Of a stretch of 7,930 nucleotides of DNA, positions 6,243-7,930 are shown in pieces. The stretch is taken from contig CAJXVF010000090.1 of the NCBI GenBank assembly GCA_913060845.1, positions 1-7,930 on the forward strand, written 5' to 3'. Under the pieces are notes generated by a model. The model was given only the letters and a program-made list of their open reading frames with translations. It was not told where the DNA came from and did no database searches. Source of the stretch: an uncultured Alphaproteobacteria bacterium (GTDB taxonomy: Bacteria; Pseudomonadota; Alphaproteobacteria; Bin95). Numbering within the stretch: position 1 is the stretch's first letter; each line of letters begins with the position of its first letter. A program made the position numbers and the translations under genes.

Positions 6243-7465
6243 CTACTTGACGCGGACGGCCCGCCAGCTCCAACGATGGAATTGGCCGTGCGAACCTTTG
6301 CGATTGCTCTCGCCCTGCCCGCTCATAGCATTCGGCCCGCTTAATCGGCCACGCCGCGCCGAACGACCACCGAGTGCGGTTTCATACAGCAGCCAAAGCT
6401 CACCGCCCTCTAGTGACCAGCGCATGGCCTCCGCGAAAGCAGGACCGGCAATGCGCCCCTCTGTCTCAAACAGCACTTCCATCTCAGCGCCATTATCATC
6501 CGTAAAGCGCCAGGACTGACCTTCCAGCCCGCTCAATCCAAGCGGTGGCGGCCCACCCAAATCCCTAAAGCCGGGCGCTGAGGCCAGCAGGCCATTACTG
6601 GCTTGTGGTGGTGCGGCTTGCATCTTCTGTGGTGGCGGCGGTGCAAACGCCCTCGGTGGATTAGCTTGCTGCAGGGGCGGAGGCGGAGGCGCCATCTGTA
6701 TTGGCGGTGCCACTCTTTGCTGCGGGATCGGCGCAGGCAGCGGTGCCTGGACTGTCATCGGCGGCGGCGCTGCATCCATAGTAATCGGCGCGAGCGGTGG
6801 AGGCGGCGGCGCACTAACGGGCAGCGGCAGCGGGCTTGGCATCAACACCCGGGCGTCACGCATAGCAACCGGAGGCGGTGGCGGCGGCGCAAACCCGGTT
6901 TGGTCTGAACTGCGCGGCGGTGCGGAAACTGGCGGCTGTTGAACCGGCAGCGGCGGTGGCGCTGCCCGAACAGGTGCAGCCTGGCTGGGTACCGGTGTTG
7001 GCAGAGCAATCACTTTAAACCGGTCGGACGCATCAGGCGTTGGCCAGGGTGTATCCTGTTGCAAGGGCGACTGCAGGGATGGTGACAAGGGCGCGGGATA
7101 TGCTGATGGCGCTGCCCTTGGCGGTGGCGCACTTGAAACCCCGACATAGCGAGATCGGCGTGGCTCAACGCGGACCGGGGCCGTGACAGACCGAAGCTCC
7201 GCCATCAGATTGGCAGTGATCGTACCCGTCGTGGGCAAGCCGGAATCCTGCTGGAACGCGCGAATGGCCGCCCGTGTCCGCTGCCCGGCGACGCCGTCTG
7301 CGCCTCCCGGACTGTCGCCCGGCTGGCGGATTGCGCCTGATGCATATGTCCGGCGGTAAGTGCAGGCTGGGAAAACGGCACGGCATTCGCCTCACTACCG
7401 CCCAATTGCGGCATGAGTACCAGCGCTGCAGACGCCATGAGTAAACATGCAGATAGTTTCGTCAT
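6243..7465 (-). pseudogene. Secreted proline-rich protein with partial peptidoglycan-binding domain, frame-broken
   Basis: The gene starts at ATG 7465, overlapping the upstream stop as ATGA. It encodes a signal peptide (MTKLSACLLMASAALVLMPQ, likely cut after ANA at residue 28) and a short mature segment. Near 7312 the frame must change by one base loss (or a deletion of 3n+1 bases). The new frame reads ADGVAGQRTRAAIRAFQQ and DSGLPTTGTI, clearly the second half of a PG_binding_1 domain. The first half (helix 1, usually about 20 residues) is missing or unrecognisable, so the lesion may be a deletion. Next come about 210 residues rich in Pro/Ala with PPPPP runs, a likely wall-spanning linker. 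A C-terminal domain of about 95 residues (EGQSWRFTDDNGAEM to WSWRAVRVK) follows, beta-rich and lipocalin-like in pattern, function unknown. Without the leader frame the longest ORF begins only at TTG 7238. It is probably an envelope protein. Pseudogene versus sequence error is open. Confidence 0.65.
6600..6970 (-). repeat. Low-complexity proline-rich coding repeat
   Basis: On the + strand this is a run of GGC/GGT/GGA/GGAGGCGG units, translated on the minus strand as short PPPPP and PPPPPP blocks separated by Ala, Gln, Val, Met or Leu. Examples are FAPPPPPPVAM and QMAPPPPPLQQ. There is no fixed unit length. Such tracts recombine and slip easily, so the length is likely to vary among strains and to be hard for short-read assembly. 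Confidence 0.7.
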
Positions 7466-7903
7466 TGCAGCGTCGCCCTTTGGCTGACGATGTTGTTCCA
7501 TCGTGCGAGGTCCTCTGGCGCTGTTGCGACCAATGTGGCGATACGATCTGTCATGCCGCTGGCAAGTGCGAGGTCCGCCAATTGCTGCTGCATAGCTTTT
7601 CGGTCCCAATGCCTGTCAGCAGATTTGAACCACATCCGCTGAGCCTCCGCCAGGATTTCCTCACGGAGCCCGTCCGGCGCATCAGGCCAAATGCGAAAAC
7701 CAATAGCAACCCAGGCCGGCCAAGCACCGGATGCATTACGGCCAAGAACAATCGAATGCCGGAGCATCCGCCCAGCGCGGGCGTTCGTTTCAGGCCCAGG
7801 ACCGCCTAGTGCCAATTCAATGCTCGCAAGCCTAGCCCAGAGATACGGATTGGCAGGCGATATCTTGGCTTGGGCTAACAGGTCCCGGCGCGCACTTTCC
7901 AAA
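7462..7903 (-). CDS. TPR-like alpha-helical protein, C-terminal part (5' end lost at contig end)
   Basis: About 147 codons remain, ending with TGA at 7462-7464. The sequence is almost all helical, with a tetratricopeptide-like pattern near its start. ARRDLLAQAKISPANPYLWARLASIELALGGP fits the consensus of alternating small and large hydrophobics and the Pro at helix ends. It then has GRMLRHSIVLGRNASGAWPAWVAIGFRIW and a basic/Trp-rich helix. No enzyme motif is visible. The stop overlaps the ATG of the signal-peptide gene (ATGA, 7465-7462), so the two are translationally coupled and may act together at the envelope. Similar helical proteins occur beside exopolysaccharide or O-antigen genes in alphaproteobacteria, but that is only a hint. 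Residues encoded beyond 7903 (MCIRDS) come from the adapter and are not part of the protein. Confidence 0.6.
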
Positions 7904-7930
7904 CTGTCTCTTATACACATCTCCGAGCCC
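7904..7930. other. Untrimmed Illumina Nextera adapter (mosaic end plus i7-side start)
   Basis: CTGTCTCTTATACACATCT (7904-7922) is exactly the 19-bp Tn5 mosaic end used in Nextera libraries. It is followed by CCGAGCCC (7923-7930), the start of the read-2/i7 adapter arm. These bases are synthetic, not genomic, and they end the contig. Translated on the minus strand they give the MCIRDS leader, known as a contamination tag in predicted proteins. Confidence 0.97.

Noticed and set aside
6603..6908. Plus-strand Arg/Trp/Cys-rich ORF of 101 codons
   Set aside because: It is the antisense shadow of the proline-rich repeat; polyproline codons read backward give Arg/Trp/Gly. No ribosome binding site or domain.
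6600..6970. CRISPR or tandem-repeat array
   Set aside because: The repeats are irregular proline codon runs within a coding frame, with no constant repeat or spacer length.
7462..7920. Complete 152-residue protein beginning MCIRDS
   Set aside because: The first residues are translated adapter sequence. The real gene is 5' truncated at 7903.

Overview
The window reads as a piece of an alphaproteobacterial chromosome of moderately high GC. The support is the hisF-hisE-HIT gene order, alphaproteobacterial-style class II aldolase/adducin proteins, and a histidine kinase / Rcp1-like regulator / REC-kinase cassette. I cannot name the genus. Gene density is high. The only sizeable non-coding stretch is the 194 bp between the divergent genes at 2916 and 3111. 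No RNA genes, IS elements, CRISPR arrays or phage genes are visible.

Layout. (1) Positions 1-1310, + strand: the end of hisF, then hisE overlapping it by ATGA, a HinT-like HIT protein and a SnoaL/NTF2-fold protein, all closely spaced. (2) Positions 1317-2916, - strand: two tandem class II aldolase/adducin paralogues with a plausible sigma70-type promoter upstream. Both lack the glutamate that catalyses the aldolase reaction. (3) Positions 3111-6238, + strand: a PAS-PAS histidine kinase, a single-domain response regulator and a REC-histidine kinase, looking like one phosphorelay operon. The regulator is intact, but both kinases are interrupted. The first has an apparent one-base loss near 3974 and an in-frame TAA at 4106. 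The second has an in-frame TAA at 6137 that removes the end of its ATPase domain. (4) Positions 6243-7903, - strand: the 3' part of a helical, TPR-like protein, overlapping by ATGA a secreted protein with a signal peptide, part of a peptidoglycan-binding domain, a long proline-rich linker and a beta-rich C-terminal domain. That gene also has a frame break, near 7312.

(5) The last 27 bases (7904-7930) are not genomic. They match the Illumina Nextera transposase mosaic end plus the start of the i7-side adapter, so the contig ends in untrimmed adapter. This matters for everything else: some or all of the frame breaks could be sequence errors rather than pseudogenes. I found no convincing undescribed system. 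The points most worth checking are the adapter, the cluster of lesions in the signalling operon and the frame-broken envelope protein.
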